From: a virus
Length of the DNA stretch: 64,000 bases
Virus record (IMG/VR): IMGVR_UViG_3300031857_000010
Span: 1-64,000 of that record
Strand: one strand, 5' to 3'
Below, piece after piece: positions 18,340-28,807 of this stretch. The translations under genes were made by a program, and so were the position numbers. The notes beneath the pieces were generated by a model, which was not told the origin of the DNA, did no database searches, and saw nothing but the letters and a program-made list of their open reading frames with translations. Position 1 is the first letter of the stretch. The number at the start of each line of letters is the position of its first letter.

Positions 18340-21300
18340 TTGTTTGATTAGTGCTTTTTATCCAAGTAAATCCATTTTTATTACAATAGTCACCGTTGAT
18401 AGAAATATCATTTGAAAAATAAACATCTTCTATGGGACAATTATTTGAAGCTGTTGCTAAAAATCCATTAATTTTGATTGATCTATAAATAAGACTTGTT
18501 GATACTTTTTTAAGATTTCCTAAAAAACTATTACACCAAGCCCATCCCCAAACAGGATCTGAGCCTTGCCAAGCATTAGCCGAAAATCTTGTCCTTAAGA
18601 AAAAATCGGTTTCCTGATAGGTTAATTGACTAGAGGATCCTAAAGCAGATGAAATTAAAATGGATGGAGATTTTTTAAATGTTATTGATTTATTTATAAC
18701 TTTGTTTGATGGCGTTCCATTGTAGTTATATAATACAAAGTTTAAAAATGATATTATATAATTGCCTTGAGTTAATTTATTTACCGTCCTAATTCCTGAA
18801 TTAGTATTTATTTGATATACAAATTTATCATTTGTTGGAACGTCAAATGATAAATTTTTTAATGATCTTACAACATTATAAACCCCATTTACTCTAATAC
18901 TCAAAGGTCTTTCAGATATCCATATTTTTTCATTCGGTTTAACGTTAAAACCTAAAATATTTGATGATACAATTCCATTATTTATAATTTCTATTACAGC
19001 TTGGTTTTTTGTATTAACATTTGCCTGTGACCAATCATACAAAAATAGATTTTTCTGTGTGAATGAACCACCATATTGAGTTGTTGCCAATACAAAAGAA
19101 TCATCTTGAACAGATGGAGAAGTAAATCCATTTGGAAAGGTAGTCAAAGTACCATAACCTGCCTGTATTAGTAGTTGACCAAAATATAATTTTAAATTAA
19201 TTTGATAATCTGAAAAAGGCTCGAATAATAATATATCACTTATTGGAAAATTATTTTGTGTTGAATTTAATGGTGCTACTGGAATAAAATTATTCTGCAA
19301 AATATTGATACCTTTAGTTATAAATATTTGATTATATGTTGTATCAACATTTGATAAAGAACTAAATAAATATCCATTTGGAATAATCACTGCACTTGGA
19401 TAATATAATACATTTGTTGTTTTATCTAAACTGGTTCCCGTATAAGATTCAATAAATCCTTGAGCGTCATATTGAATTTGACTAAAACAATTTTTTATTC
19501 TTGTAAAAAAATAATAAGTTTCTTTTGAATTATCATTACCTGAATTTAATGTTATATTAGTATCTGTATTTATTTTTAAAGCGTTGTTAAATTCTTCTCC
19601 TAGTAAAACCGTTTTACTTAATAGGTTACTAGTTTTAAAATTATCTGAATTAGGATCTATGTTTGGTAGATAATTATAGCTGTTATTTTCAAACGTTATA
19701 GAATACTTACACTTAAAAAAACCCCAAATTGAATTTTGATTTAAACCTAAAAATGCTGGAATTGTACCTCCAAAAAATTCATCATTTGCTGGAAGTTTTA
19801 GTTTGAATTGTTTTCCATCGTATACAAACTGATCAGTAGAAACGCCAGTTGTAAAACCTGAAGTTACAACAACACTAATTGTTTCAGAAAATTTATATAG
19901 TTTATTATCAAATACAACGTTACTTCCTAAATTTGTAAAATTTATTTTAAAATAGGGTTCTAAAACTAAACTTCTTAATAATTTGCTATCGGTATTTCCG
20001 GTTACTAGTGTATTTTTCTCAATATAACCTTGATTAGATTGGTAGTAAGTTTGTAGTCTTGTTAAATTATCATTTAACCCTTGACTAACATATGTATTTT
20101 TAGCTACGGGTTTGTTGTATAGACTTCTTAATACAGCTATTCCATTAGGGGCATCATATGGAATTATCAATTCAACATATCTTTTATCGATGTCTTTATT
20201 TACATATAAAGTATAATTTATACTTTGTCCTTGATTAAAAGAACCTGCTATTAAATTGCTTGTAAGATTTCTAAATTTTAAAACTATTTTTCTTTGAATA
20301 TCGTCTTGTCTTGCTGAAATGAAATAAAAATTGACAGAATATAATAAATCAATTTGATTTAAATTTACAACAATACTATTGCTAAACCCTGTTCCCTGTG
20401 TATTTTGAAAGCCAAATGTTGACAAACAATCAGTTTCATTTTCATCAATATATATTTCTAAACTTTGATTTGGAACTAGTAGTTTTCTGTCAAGATTTAT
20501 ATCAATAGGAATTATTAGCGGGTTATTATCTTGTCTTGGTTCTGTAAATTCAAAAGATTGACTTGAAAAAGACACTTGAGATGGAACATCGTTATCGTTT
20601 ACATATAAGGAAATCATTTGAGCCTTTTCTGGGTCTGGTAAAAGACCTAAAATTGGAGTTACTTGCAAAGTAAGTCTTTTGACAGGTTCAACATAAAAAT
20701 CATCAGTAATTCTGATTCTTATATTTTTTGTAAGATTATCATTTTTATTCCATTCAATGTCATTAAAATTTAAAATAACATCTTGAGGCAATGTTACTGT
20801 TGTATATTCATTCATGTTTTCATCAACACCATATACAACATTTAATTTTGCTTTTTCATAACCTCTCGGTGGTTTTGAAATAGATATTTCAACATCAAAA
20901 AATTTATTTTCTAATAATCTGTCGTTAGAACCACCTTCTGTAACAGTAATTTGTTCTTGTTCAAAATATATAAAAGGGGGTCCAGTAGGTTCAACTTCTC
21001 TCCTAATCCAATGTCTGTCATAAAAAAATGGATAATTATTATTTATTTCAATAATATTTCCATTATCCAAAATTTCAGCTGTTTCAGAACCATATTCAAG
21101 TGGTAACCCATCTTCATTATAATAAAAAAATGGAAATTCTTGCTCTGCAGATAAATTTGAAATAAAATTATAGGTTGAAACAAAAATTGATTTGTTAGTA
21201 TTTGTTAGACTTTTAATGTCAAGTTCAAAAGGAAAAAAATAGTGTGCCTTTTTTTTTCCGTAAAGATTTTTACTCAAATCACCATTTCTAGAATCTAGAG

Positions 21301-21646
21301 GTTTGGAAAGTACAGACCAAGTTAATGCTGATGTATTTGAACTTTTATCATATATCCAAAATGGATAATTTGTCAGACCACTAGTGGCATTTGTACTAGA
21401 ATCGCCTATTCTGAAATCTAATTTTAGATTATCACAATCGCCCCATTTAGATTCTACCATACCGTACAAACAAAATTTATAAGAAGCATTTCTTTCCTGT
21501 TCAAATTTTACAGAAAAATCAAAAACATTATCTGCTTTTTCTACTTTTAAAATACTTTCCTCTCTGGATAATTCAGCATTTACAAAAAGTGAAATGTTTT
21601 TTGCATTTACATAATCTTTACTTGGTAATAATTCTTTTATTTTCAT
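18332..21646 (-). CDS. Large tail-region protein with Calx-beta-like domains
   Basis: This is a 1104-residue protein. Residues ~225-345 and ~350-500 look like two Calx-beta type repeats: each has an ITVTEGG or FEFTEPR opening, an alternating-strand body, and a DNITDDFYVEP-like acidic turn ending in SLYVNDNDVP before the next repeat. Such domains are common in adhesins and phage tail or fibre proteins and often bind calcium. The remaining ~600 residues are beta-rich and Asn/Ser-rich with no assigned family. Its ATG overlaps the stop of the upstream 1117-residue gene (TAATG), so the two are coupled. Probably a baseplate-attached or tail fibre-like protein; function inferred. Confidence 0.65.
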   Translation of the reverse strand: MKIKELLPSKDYVNAKNISLFVNAELSREESILKVEKADNVFDFSVKFEQERNASYKFCLYGMVESKWGDCDNLKLDFRIGDSSTNATSGLTNYPFWIYDKSSNTSALTWSVLSKPLDSRNGDLSKNLYGKKKAHYFFPFELDIKSLTNTNKSIFVSTYNFISNLSAEQEFPFFYYNEDGLPLEYGSETAEILDNGNIIEINNNYPFFYDRHWIRREVEPTGPPFIYFEQEQITVTEGGSNDRLLENKFFDVEISISKPPRGYEKAKLNVVYGVDENMNEYTTVTLPQDVILNFNDIEWNKNDNLTKNIRIRITDDFYVEPVKRLTLQVTPILGLLPDPEKAQMISLYVNDNDVPSQVSFSSQSFEFTEPRQDNNPLIIPIDINLDRKLLVPNQSLEIYIDENETDCLSTFGFQNTQGTGFSNSIVVNLNQIDLLYSVNFYFISARQDDIQRKIVLKFRNLTSNLIAGSFNQGQSINYTLYVNKDIDKRYVELIIPYDAPNGIAVLRSLYNKPVAKNTYVSQGLNDNLTRLQTYYQSNQGYIEKNTLVTGNTDSKLLRSLVLEPYFKINFTNLGSNVVFDNKLYKFSETISVVVTSGFTTGVSTDQFVYDGKQFKLKLPANDEFFGGTIPAFLGLNQNSIWGFFKCKYSITFENNSYNYLPNIDPNSDNFKTSNLLSKTVLLGEEFNNALKINTDTNITLNSGNDNSKETYYFFTRIKNCFSQIQYDAQGFIESYTGTSLDKTTNVLYYPSAVIIPNGYLFSSLSNVDTTYNQIFITKGINILQNNFIPVAPLNSTQNNFPISDILLFEPFSDYQINLKLYFGQLLIQAGYGTLTTFPNGFTSPSVQDDSFVLATTQYGGSFTQKNLFLYDWSQANVNTKNQAVIEIINNGIVSSNILGFNVKPNEKIWISERPLSIRVNGVYNVVRSLKNLSFDVPTNDKFVYQINTNSGIRTVNKLTQGNYIISFLNFVLYNYNGTPSNKVINKSITFKKSPSILISSALGSSSQLTYQETDFFLRTRFSANAWQGSDPVWGWAWCNSFLGNLKKVSTSLIYRSIKINGFLATASNNCPIEDVYFSNDISINGDYCNKNGFTWIKSTNQTSD

Positions 21647-24600
21647 TAATAATTAAATGCTTGTATATAACTTTTTGATTGTGGGGACCCTCCTCCAAAT
21701 ACACCTTCAAGATAGTATCTCATGTTATTGTAACCTTTAGGATATTCATTTGGCTGCAAAGGTTTAGGTTGAAATACTGATAAAGAAGCTCCGTTATTTA
21801 TTTGATTCAGCCAATCTGAAAAAAACCATGACCCTTGGAATGGAACATTATTTCTGATATCAAATGATCTTGCGTCTTCTAGTTCTTCTCCTACATATGG
21901 TAAAAATCCTTTAGCGTCAAAATAACTTCTACTTACTTTATATGGATTTGTAATTTCTCCATACGCCAAACCATTTATAAAAACACCATAGTAATTTTCT
22001 CTTCTAAAAGTTGAATCATAAGGTTGGCCTCCATTTGTAGCATAGTCGGATGATGCGTTGCATTTACTAGGGCCTAATCCAACTTCTCTAGGAACTAAAC
22101 TAGTCAAATAATAATTTTTTTCTTCACCCTCTGCACCTACAGCATATCTATAAACTGGTTGAACTATACCTGCAATTGATTTTATTCCTCTTGGAGTATA
22201 CGTTTGTCCTAAATAAAACAAGTATGATGCACCTTCATAAGAATTTGTATTAGGATTATATTTATCATTAGCTGGTAAAACAATTTCAAAATACGAATAT
22301 GTTTGAAAATCCATTCCTTTGTCCCAACCTCCGGGAACCACTTCTTGGCCATTGATATTAACTTTTGTTGTTCCTATATTAACAATTCTTAACTGACCTT
22401 GTCTATAATTTTCTATTCTAGTGAATTTGATTTCACATCTTTTTCTAAAAGAATAGGATGGACTTGTAGTTAGTTCTCCTTTTTGTAACCAGACAAAACC
22501 TTCAGATTTTGGACCGGGACAAGTTTTACAAGTATCTGAACTTTTTTTAGACTGATCAACAATTAATTCTTGTAAATTAAATCTTGCGAACTTAGCTGTG
22601 AAAGGAGGTTTTTTTGGATTTAAATAATACGGTTTTTCAATTCTATAGATATTTAATCTTCCAAATTTGGAAAAGAAATTTGCTCGACTTCCCATTTGAA
22701 GTGTAACTTCATCAATGTAATTGTAAATTGAAAAGTAATATGAGTTATATTCATTTGGACTTTGATAAACTGAATTTTTATCATGATTTGCAAAAATATT
22801 ATAGTCATTCTCTAATAAATGATCTCCCCAAGATTCATTTTTAATTCTTGGCCACCCTCTAGGTTTTAGCCAATATGCATATCCAGCTTCTAATCTTTGA
22901 TATCTTTCTCCAGCAATATCTGGTTTACCAGCCCAATCATAAGCTTCTGGATATTTATCTAAATCATAAGGTGTGAGTCCAGCATTATACCCATTAGACC
23001 ACTCTTCAGTCCAGTGATCAACTGCTTCATATCTCCAAATTTCATTTTTTGTTACTTCTCTTGAAAAATTATTTCCTGCATAAACTTGATTGAATGATTG
23101 TAAACCATAACCATTAGCATTTGTAGCCCAAGCATCTGGACCTCCTGCCATATCACCGTCTATAAATCTTGGTTGTAGAAAAAACTGTCCTTCAGATAAG
23201 TTGTATGTATTGGTTATTCCATTTCTATTTGTTATAGTAGGATTTAAATTTGGTGATCCATCAGGATTCCATGATTTTAATGGGTTTGTAATTATTGGTT
23301 TTCTTGCAACTCTGTATGTATCAGGATAATTTAATGACCATGGTTTTTCATAAGGATATTTTCCAATTCCGGAACCGGGAGGAGGAGAATCAGACTCATT
23401 TTCCCAACCACTAAATCTATTTAAATCAAAATGATTTACCTTAAAATATTTTACATTACCGTTTAAATCTGTTGGCCAATTTTCTGCAAAACCAGTAGTT
23501 TGAGATGAAACATTAGGGTCGGGAAAAGAAGTTTTTATTTGATATGCTCCTAGCCATAAACCTTTGTTTCCATTGGTGTCAATACCGTTTGGATCATAAA
23601 GGTTGGCAGGTAATTTAAATGCATTAAAATTAGTAGTATTAAATTCAACTTTATTATTTTTAATCTTGAATTCATCATTCCACGAAGTTTTTAAATCCAA
23701 GTTTCTATCATAAATGTCAATTATTTTTACTAATTCTACTTTTGGTAAAACATCTACGACAAAAGGTTTAGTCATGTCTCTTATAAAAACAGTAAAAGGA
23801 TTATTGACTCCAATTGCAGCCAATTCTTCAAGAACTTTTGGAGTAGATTCGACTGACTGATTAGTTATATTTTGTGGATTACCAGCTTGTGCTGAAATGG
23901 GATAAGTAAAAAAAGTTATCCATTTTCTTAAATCCAACACAATTGAAAGTTCTATTTCTGTATATCCTGTTTGAAATTCACCCCAAGACGGGACTATGTT
24001 TACTGGAAATTGATTAAAATATAAATGAGGTATTGTTGAAATATTTGGCTCATCATTTAAAGGGTATGGAAAAAAATTTAATGCAACTTCTTCTGGTTCT
24101 AACCCTTGTTTTAATAAATCTACTTCCAACATTAAAGTTTGTTGTCCAGTTGGAATGTTGTGAAGAACAAATTCTCCAAATTCGTTGGTTAAAGATGTAT
24201 ATTTATATTTTGGTGGTATGGTATCATTTCCTAAATCTTTTGGAGAATATGTGACATCAGTAAGATATGATTGAAAACTTCCATAGCTTGTTAAATTATT
24301 AGGCCCATTTACAGATGTTAAATTCTCAAATAAATTCAATTCAATTCTATTCCCATTTTCATCTACAGATCCTATTGAAGGTATTTCTTCACTCGGATTA
24401 AAAATTCCGACGACTGCATTTTTTATTGGAACTCTTAACTTATTTCCAACATCATCTAATAAAACTTGAATAGCTTCTATTTTTCCAAAAAGCACACCTC
24501 TATCATTAGTAAATTTTGGAGATTCATTTATTGGTACATTGTATACATTTAATGTATTTAAAACTTCTACCCCTCTATTAATTTTTATATTTAAAAAATA

Positions 24601-24999
24601 ATCATTAAACAAAACCTCTTCAAAAAAAACATATGAAAATAAATTGCTTAAAGGGATTTGATTTTGATTTGCTTGATATTTAATTCTATCTATGTAATCT
24701 TCCGAAATATAAGCTCTTTCGTTGGAATCTATTTTTTTAGATACTTCGTTTTGTATTACACTTCCAGTATAAATATTATAACCAGCACTTATAGCTGAAA
24801 GTGGAATGTTGTAATTATCATAATCTAATCCAAATTCTGTTTCTAAAATTGATTGACTTAGTTTTAAAGGATTGTTATTTACATCAGTTATAAGATAATA
24901 AATAGAATTGTCATCAGAGGTTTGACCACTGAATGTAGTGAAGTAATTAATTAATGTTTTTACTGCTTCTCCTTGTATAAGAATTTCTTCTTGTTGCAT
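21646..24999 (-). CDS. Large tail/baseplate-region protein with carboxypeptidase-regulatory-like domain
   Basis: A 1117-residue protein. Near residue 265-295 it has the sequence TNEFGEFVLHNIPTGQQTLM, which matches the carboxypeptidase regulatory-like / Cna-B-type beta-sandwich (G-x-F-x-h-x-x-h-P-x-G). The rest is Trp-, Tyr- and Pro-rich, for example repeated GYAYWLKPRGWP-like segments, plus a CKTCPG pair at ~825. This composition is common in large phage proteins that bind surfaces. No enzymatic motif is seen. It sits second in the structural minus-strand block after the DNRLRE-like gene. Role in baseplate or fibre attachment is inference. Confidence 0.65.
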   Translation of the reverse strand: MQQEEILIQGEAVKTLINYFTTFSGQTSDDNSIYYLITDVNNNPLKLSQSILETEFGLDYDNYNIPLSAISAGYNIYTGSVIQNEVSKKIDSNERAYISEDYIDRIKYQANQNQIPLSNLFSYVFFEEVLFNDYFLNIKINRGVEVLNTLNVYNVPINESPKFTNDRGVLFGKIEAIQVLLDDVGNKLRVPIKNAVVGIFNPSEEIPSIGSVDENGNRIELNLFENLTSVNGPNNLTSYGSFQSYLTDVTYSPKDLGNDTIPPKYKYTSLTNEFGEFVLHNIPTGQQTLMLEVDLLKQGLEPEEVALNFFPYPLNDEPNISTIPHLYFNQFPVNIVPSWGEFQTGYTEIELSIVLDLRKWITFFTYPISAQAGNPQNITNQSVESTPKVLEELAAIGVNNPFTVFIRDMTKPFVVDVLPKVELVKIIDIYDRNLDLKTSWNDEFKIKNNKVEFNTTNFNAFKLPANLYDPNGIDTNGNKGLWLGAYQIKTSFPDPNVSSQTTGFAENWPTDLNGNVKYFKVNHFDLNRFSGWENESDSPPPGSGIGKYPYEKPWSLNYPDTYRVARKPIITNPLKSWNPDGSPNLNPTITNRNGITNTYNLSEGQFFLQPRFIDGDMAGGPDAWATNANGYGLQSFNQVYAGNNFSREVTKNEIWRYEAVDHWTEEWSNGYNAGLTPYDLDKYPEAYDWAGKPDIAGERYQRLEAGYAYWLKPRGWPRIKNESWGDHLLENDYNIFANHDKNSVYQSPNEYNSYYFSIYNYIDEVTLQMGSRANFFSKFGRLNIYRIEKPYYLNPKKPPFTAKFARFNLQELIVDQSKKSSDTCKTCPGPKSEGFVWLQKGELTTSPSYSFRKRCEIKFTRIENYRQGQLRIVNIGTTKVNINGQEVVPGGWDKGMDFQTYSYFEIVLPANDKYNPNTNSYEGASYLFYLGQTYTPRGIKSIAGIVQPVYRYAVGAEGEEKNYYLTSLVPREVGLGPSKCNASSDYATNGGQPYDSTFRRENYYGVFINGLAYGEITNPYKVSRSYFDAKGFLPYVGEELEDARSFDIRNNVPFQGSWFFSDWLNQINNGASLSVFQPKPLQPNEYPKGYNNMRYYLEGVFGGGSPQSKSYIQAFNY

Positions 25000-25048
25000 A
25001 TTCTATTTTTATAACTAAAATAATTTATAAACACAAAAAAATAATTAA

Positions 25049-26485
25049 TTAATAATCTTGTGGATATAACTTATCGACTATTTTGAAATTCAATTTTTCA
25101 GCAATTATTCTTCTAGTTCCTAGTTCGTTAATTCTGAATGTAATTTGATAGTTTTGATTTGACAATAGCCAAGAAGTGTCTAAGTCTAAGAAAGATTTAG
25201 CACACCCATCAATAATTGCAGAATTACATGGTGTCCAAGGAATTATCTCTATGACATTATTCATAGAAAGTCTGTATTCGAGTCCAAAATTTGTTTTTGG
25301 ACTTTTTAAAGTATAATTCACTCTCGTATCAGCATAAATTCTAATGAGTTCATCTGTTTGTAGGGTGTCATTATTATTTAACCCATATGTTGTGACCACA
25401 TAATCATTTATACTTTTAGAATTATTTGTGTAATAATTCTGATTTATATCAAAAAATTGAATAAAATCTGTTTGATCATATCCGGGTTGAAATGTTACCC
25501 CTTGCCAAACATCTTTATATCTTTGACCGGGTGTTGCACCACTCATCCAAACATCAACATAATATACGCCTTTAGAAAGTTGTTGAGGTACCAAACCTGT
25601 AAACACATTAGCATTACTCATCGTTTTTATACTCACTGTACTAGATGAATAGAAATTTGTTGCCTGATTTCCTGAAAACGTATAAAGAAATAATCTGCAA
25701 GGTCTATTATTTGTTACTATATTTCTGTCATCATTTATTGTTTGATTGTATGTAACCTCCAAATAAGGTTTAAATGATGAATTTGTTTTTTGAGTAAAAA
25801 ATGAAGCAATATTTCGTGTATCTCCACTTTCTAATTCATAGGGTCTGGAATAACTGACTGCTAATCCATAATTTATAGAACCACCAGACAACCAATCATT
25901 AACAATATTTGTAACATCCATACTTATATCTTCGCTACCCAGCTGAAAATGCTGAGTGGAATAATAAGTTGTGGATGCTGTTGGATTGTTATATATTCCG
26001 GGTTCATTCCAAGAATCATTAGATTTTGCATAAATCCAATTTGAATTACCGGTAAGTCTCAGATTGCCTGCAGACTTTATCAAATAATTTGTATCAAATA
26101 AATCATAACCTCTTCCTTCATCCCAATCTTTGTCTATTGGGAAAGAAATTAGATCAAAAGAAGCGGAAATAGCTTTATTTAAAGTCGCATTTTGATATTC
26201 TGGTATGAGAATTTTATCTGAAGGGACTGAATTTTTTAATACAATTCTAAAGGATTGTACGGTTCCAGAATTTATAATTAAATCACTAAATTTTGTTACT
26301 AAATTAGAAAGGTCAAAATACAACAATAATCTGCTTATATTATTTTCTCTATATACTCCATTTTCGGTGAATCCTCCACCATAAAATATATCAGAAACAG
26401 GATTTTGTGAAGAATTTATGTATTCAAAGGCAGAACCGCTTGCAATTGTATTGCTTTTGCTTGGATAAATGCGATAAACAGACAT
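25049..26485 (-). CDS. DNRLRE-like virion protein
   Basis: A 478-residue protein opening with MSVYRIYPSKSNTIASGSAF. The features NISRLLLYFDLSNL near residue 50 and DVTNIVNDWLSGGSINYGLA near 195 match the DNRLRE domain signature, a beta-sandwich found in secreted and surface proteins (an early LLxFDLS strand, then a DVTxxVxxW helix followed by NYGL). The C-terminal half, with IYADTRVNYTL and FRINELGTRRI, looks like further beta domains. It is the first gene of the minus-strand structural block and has a perfect TATTTATA element 16 bases upstream. Probably a tail-associated or decoration protein. Confidence 0.65.
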   Translation of the reverse strand: MSVYRIYPSKSNTIASGSAFEYINSSQNPVSDIFYGGGFTENGVYRENNISRLLLYFDLSNLVTKFSDLIINSGTVQSFRIVLKNSVPSDKILIPEYQNATLNKAISASFDLISFPIDKDWDEGRGYDLFDTNYLIKSAGNLRLTGNSNWIYAKSNDSWNEPGIYNNPTASTTYYSTQHFQLGSEDISMDVTNIVNDWLSGGSINYGLAVSYSRPYELESGDTRNIASFFTQKTNSSFKPYLEVTYNQTINDDRNIVTNNRPCRLFLYTFSGNQATNFYSSSTVSIKTMSNANVFTGLVPQQLSKGVYYVDVWMSGATPGQRYKDVWQGVTFQPGYDQTDFIQFFDINQNYYTNNSKSINDYVVTTYGLNNNDTLQTDELIRIYADTRVNYTLKSPKTNFGLEYRLSMNNVIEIIPWTPCNSAIIDGCAKSFLDLDTSWLLSNQNYQITFRINELGTRRIIAEKLNFKIVDKLYPQDY

Positions 26486-26501
26486 TTTTTTATATTTTTT
26501 T

Positions 26502-26509
26502 TATAAATA
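26502..26509 (-). promoter_or_regulatory. Candidate phage promoter octamer TATTTATA (for the 26485-14599 operon)
   Basis: Reads TATTTATA on the minus strand, ending 16 nt before the ATG at 26485. It is preceded by TTGATTTTTTTATTGTTC; the TTGATTTT-N7-ATTGT part is shared with the element upstream of 57050. On the plus strand it reads TATAAATA, the T4 late octamer, 28-46 nt upstream of the gp25 starts, so it could be used in either direction. Confidence 0.5.
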
Positions 26510-26555
26510 GAACAATAAAAAAATCAATAATTTTTTAATGATATATTTATTATCA

Positions 26556-26945
26556 ATGGCTAATACAATAAATATCCGATTTCCGTTCAGAGAAACTTAT
26601 GATGGTGGTGTTTTTGATAGTACAATTACATCTGAAGCAGCTTATCAATCAGATTTAATATCTCTTTTGACAACAAAAAGAGGTCAAAGAGTTATGAGAT
26701 CTAAATTATATTCTCCAATATATGATTATTTAATGGAGCCTTTAGATACCATTACTGAACAAGAACTAAGGAGAGATATAGATTCAAAGGTTAGAGAGTA
26801 CATACCACAAATTGAGATAAAAAAAATTAGATTTAATCCAGATTATGATAATAATGCTCTCGGAATTAAAATTATTTACATTATAAAAGAATATTTTAGT
26901 ATTGAGAAAACTTTAGATTTATCTTTCCCAACTGAAATACAATAA
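26556..26945 (+). CDS. 25: Baseplate wedge protein gp25-like
   Basis: This 129-residue protein matches the GPW/gp25 family: MANTINIRFPFRETYDGGVF, then LLTTKRGQRVMRSKLYSPIY and IEIKKIRFNPD. In T4-like phages gp25 bridges the baseplate wedge to the sheath and tube; family members are about 100-135 residues. I chose the ATG at 26556 because homologues begin near MANxxxxRFPF. An ATG at 26538 would add MIYLLS, which looks like untranslated leader. The gene is followed after 5 bases by gp6, the classic wedge neighbour, but both lie on the opposite strand to the flanking structural genes. Confidence 0.88.
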   Translation: MANTINIRFPFRETYDGGVFDSTITSEAAYQSDLISLLTTKRGQRVMRSKLYSPIYDYLMEPLDTITEQELRRDIDSKVREYIPQIEIKKIRFNPDYDNNALGIKIIYIIKEYFSIEKTLDLSFPTEIQ

Positions 26946-26950
26946 TAAAA

Positions 26951-28807
26951 ATGGCTAATTTAAAACCAAAAATAAATTATTTAAATAAAGATTTCGATAG
27001 TATACGAAAAGAAATTGTAGACATTTTAAAAGTATATTATCCTGATCAATTTCAAGATTTCAATGTAACTAGCATTGGAATGTCACTGGTTGATTTATTA
27101 GCTTATGTAGGTGATATTTTATCCTATAACACAGATAAAAGGTTTAATGAACTTTTTATTGATGGAGTTTCTGAAAGGGAAGCTGTTTTCAGATTAGCAA
27201 AAACATTTGGTTATAGACCTGTAGGAAATAGACCAGCAGTTAGTATAGTTGATATTACTGTAGGGGTTCCGACTACTGCAAATGGCCCCAATACAGCTTA
27301 TTTACCAATTTTCAGACCCGGAGTTCAAGCAAAAGGTAATGGACAAGTTTTTGAAACATTTAATGAAATAGATTTTGGTAGTGATTTTTCTGCTACAGGT
27401 GTACCTAATAGAATTGTTAGTCCTGTATTTAATTCTAATCAAGATATTATTAGATACGACATAACTAAAAGGGAAGTTGTTAAGGCTGGTACTACATTAG
27501 TTTATAAAAAAGAAATTAGTACAGATGAGGCAGCAACATCATTTTATGAAATTTTATTACCTGAGACTAATGTTTTAGAAGTAGTTTCAGTGATTAACAA
27601 ACCGGGTACAGGTTATGTAACAGTTCCAACATATCAAGAATTTAATGATTATAATTTGAAATATTACGAAGTTGATTATTTAGCACAGTCACAGGTGTTT
27701 GTTGAAGATACGGCTGTATTGCCAACAAATGGTGTTTATGCTGGAAAATGGCTAGATGTTCCTCAGAGATTTATCAAAGAATATATGTCTAATGGAAGAC
27801 ATAAAATTACTTTTGGTGGAGGAACAAATAATAATAATGCTTATGAAAATTATTTGACTAACTTTAATATATATGATACTGGCTTAATAAATATTTCAGA
27901 TGTTTTAAATAATGATTCTTTAGGAACTAGATTACTCGCAAATTCTACTTTATTTGTACAGTATAGAATTGGAGGGGGCAGTTTATCAAATGTCGGTGCT
28001 GGTGCTCTGACAAATATTGCTAATATTTCAGCCGTTTTTGGAGGTAATGACCAAGGAACAATTCAAAATATTTTAGCAACAACTACAATTAATAATCCTT
28101 TGCCGGGATATGGTGGAGCTGAACCACAAAGTGTTGATGAAATTAAATTTTATATAAGTTCAAATTATGCAGCTCAAGATAGATGTGTAACATTGTCAGA
28201 TTATATTTCAAGAGTTAATCAAATACCGGGTAAATTTGGAGCACCATTTAGAACATGGGGTAAAGTTGAGGATAATAAAGTAAAATTGTATATAATAACA
28301 AAGAATGCAGATGGTAAGCTTGCAAACACATCTAATACTTATGTCAAAAACAATATTCTAAATTATCTGAAAAATTATAGAATGGTAAATGATTTTGTTG
28401 AAATAAATGATGGACAAATTGTTAATTTACAAATAGAAGCAGATTTATATATTGATAAACAATTTAATTCAAATGAAATTAAATTGGCTGCAATTACCGC
28501 TATAAAAGAATTTATGGATGTTAATAAATGGACATTCAATCAAAATATTTACATATCTCAAATTACCGATACTTTGAGAGAAATACCCGGAGTTATTAAC
28601 GTTGTTGATATTAGAGCTTATAATATGGAAGGTGGAAACTATTCAAGTTCTTTAATAACACAGGCAATTGGACCTAGACTATCTGTTATAGGAACAAGTG
28701 TATATAAAACTGAAATAGAATTTGTAGACAATACTATTTTCGGAAATTCAACTTCAATGTTTGAAATTAAATTCCCTGATGGAGATATAAAAGTACGTGT
28801 TGCTTAA
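26951..28807 (+). CDS. 6: Baseplate wedge protein gp6-like (baseplate J family)
   Basis: This 618-residue protein begins MANLKPKINYLNKDFDSIRK and continues with VTSIGMSLVDLLAYVGDILSYN and RLAKTFGYRPVGNRP. These are hallmarks of the T4 gp6 / baseplate J-like family, in which the N-terminal helical segment and a later IYISQITDTLREIPGVINVV element are conserved. gp6 dimers form the inner ring that joins baseplate wedges; T4 gp6 is 660 residues, so this is full length. It follows gp25 directly. Its stop overlaps the convergent spike gene by 4 bases. Confidence 0.88.
   Translation: MANLKPKINYLNKDFDSIRKEIVDILKVYYPDQFQDFNVTSIGMSLVDLLAYVGDILSYNTDKRFNELFIDGVSEREAVFRLAKTFGYRPVGNRPAVSIVDITVGVPTTANGPNTAYLPIFRPGVQAKGNGQVFETFNEIDFGSDFSATGVPNRIVSPVFNSNQDIIRYDITKREVVKAGTTLVYKKEISTDEAATSFYEILLPETNVLEVVSVINKPGTGYVTVPTYQEFNDYNLKYYEVDYLAQSQVFVEDTAVLPTNGVYAGKWLDVPQRFIKEYMSNGRHKITFGGGTNNNNAYENYLTNFNIYDTGLINISDVLNNDSLGTRLLANSTLFVQYRIGGGSLSNVGAGALTNIANISAVFGGNDQGTIQNILATTTINNPLPGYGGAEPQSVDEIKFYISSNYAAQDRCVTLSDYISRVNQIPGKFGAPFRTWGKVEDNKVKLYIITKNADGKLANTSNTYVKNNILNYLKNYRMVNDFVEINDGQIVNLQIEADLYIDKQFNSNEIKLAAITAIKEFMDVNKWTFNQNIYISQITDTLREIPGVINVVDIRAYNMEGGNYSSSLITQAIGPRLSVIGTSVYKTEIEFVDNTIFGNSTSMFEIKFPDGDIKVRVA

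Noticed and set aside
26538-26540. ATG at 26538 as the gp25 start
   Set aside because: It adds MIYLLS, unlike gp25 relatives; the ATG at 26556 gives the usual N-terminus. Not excluded.
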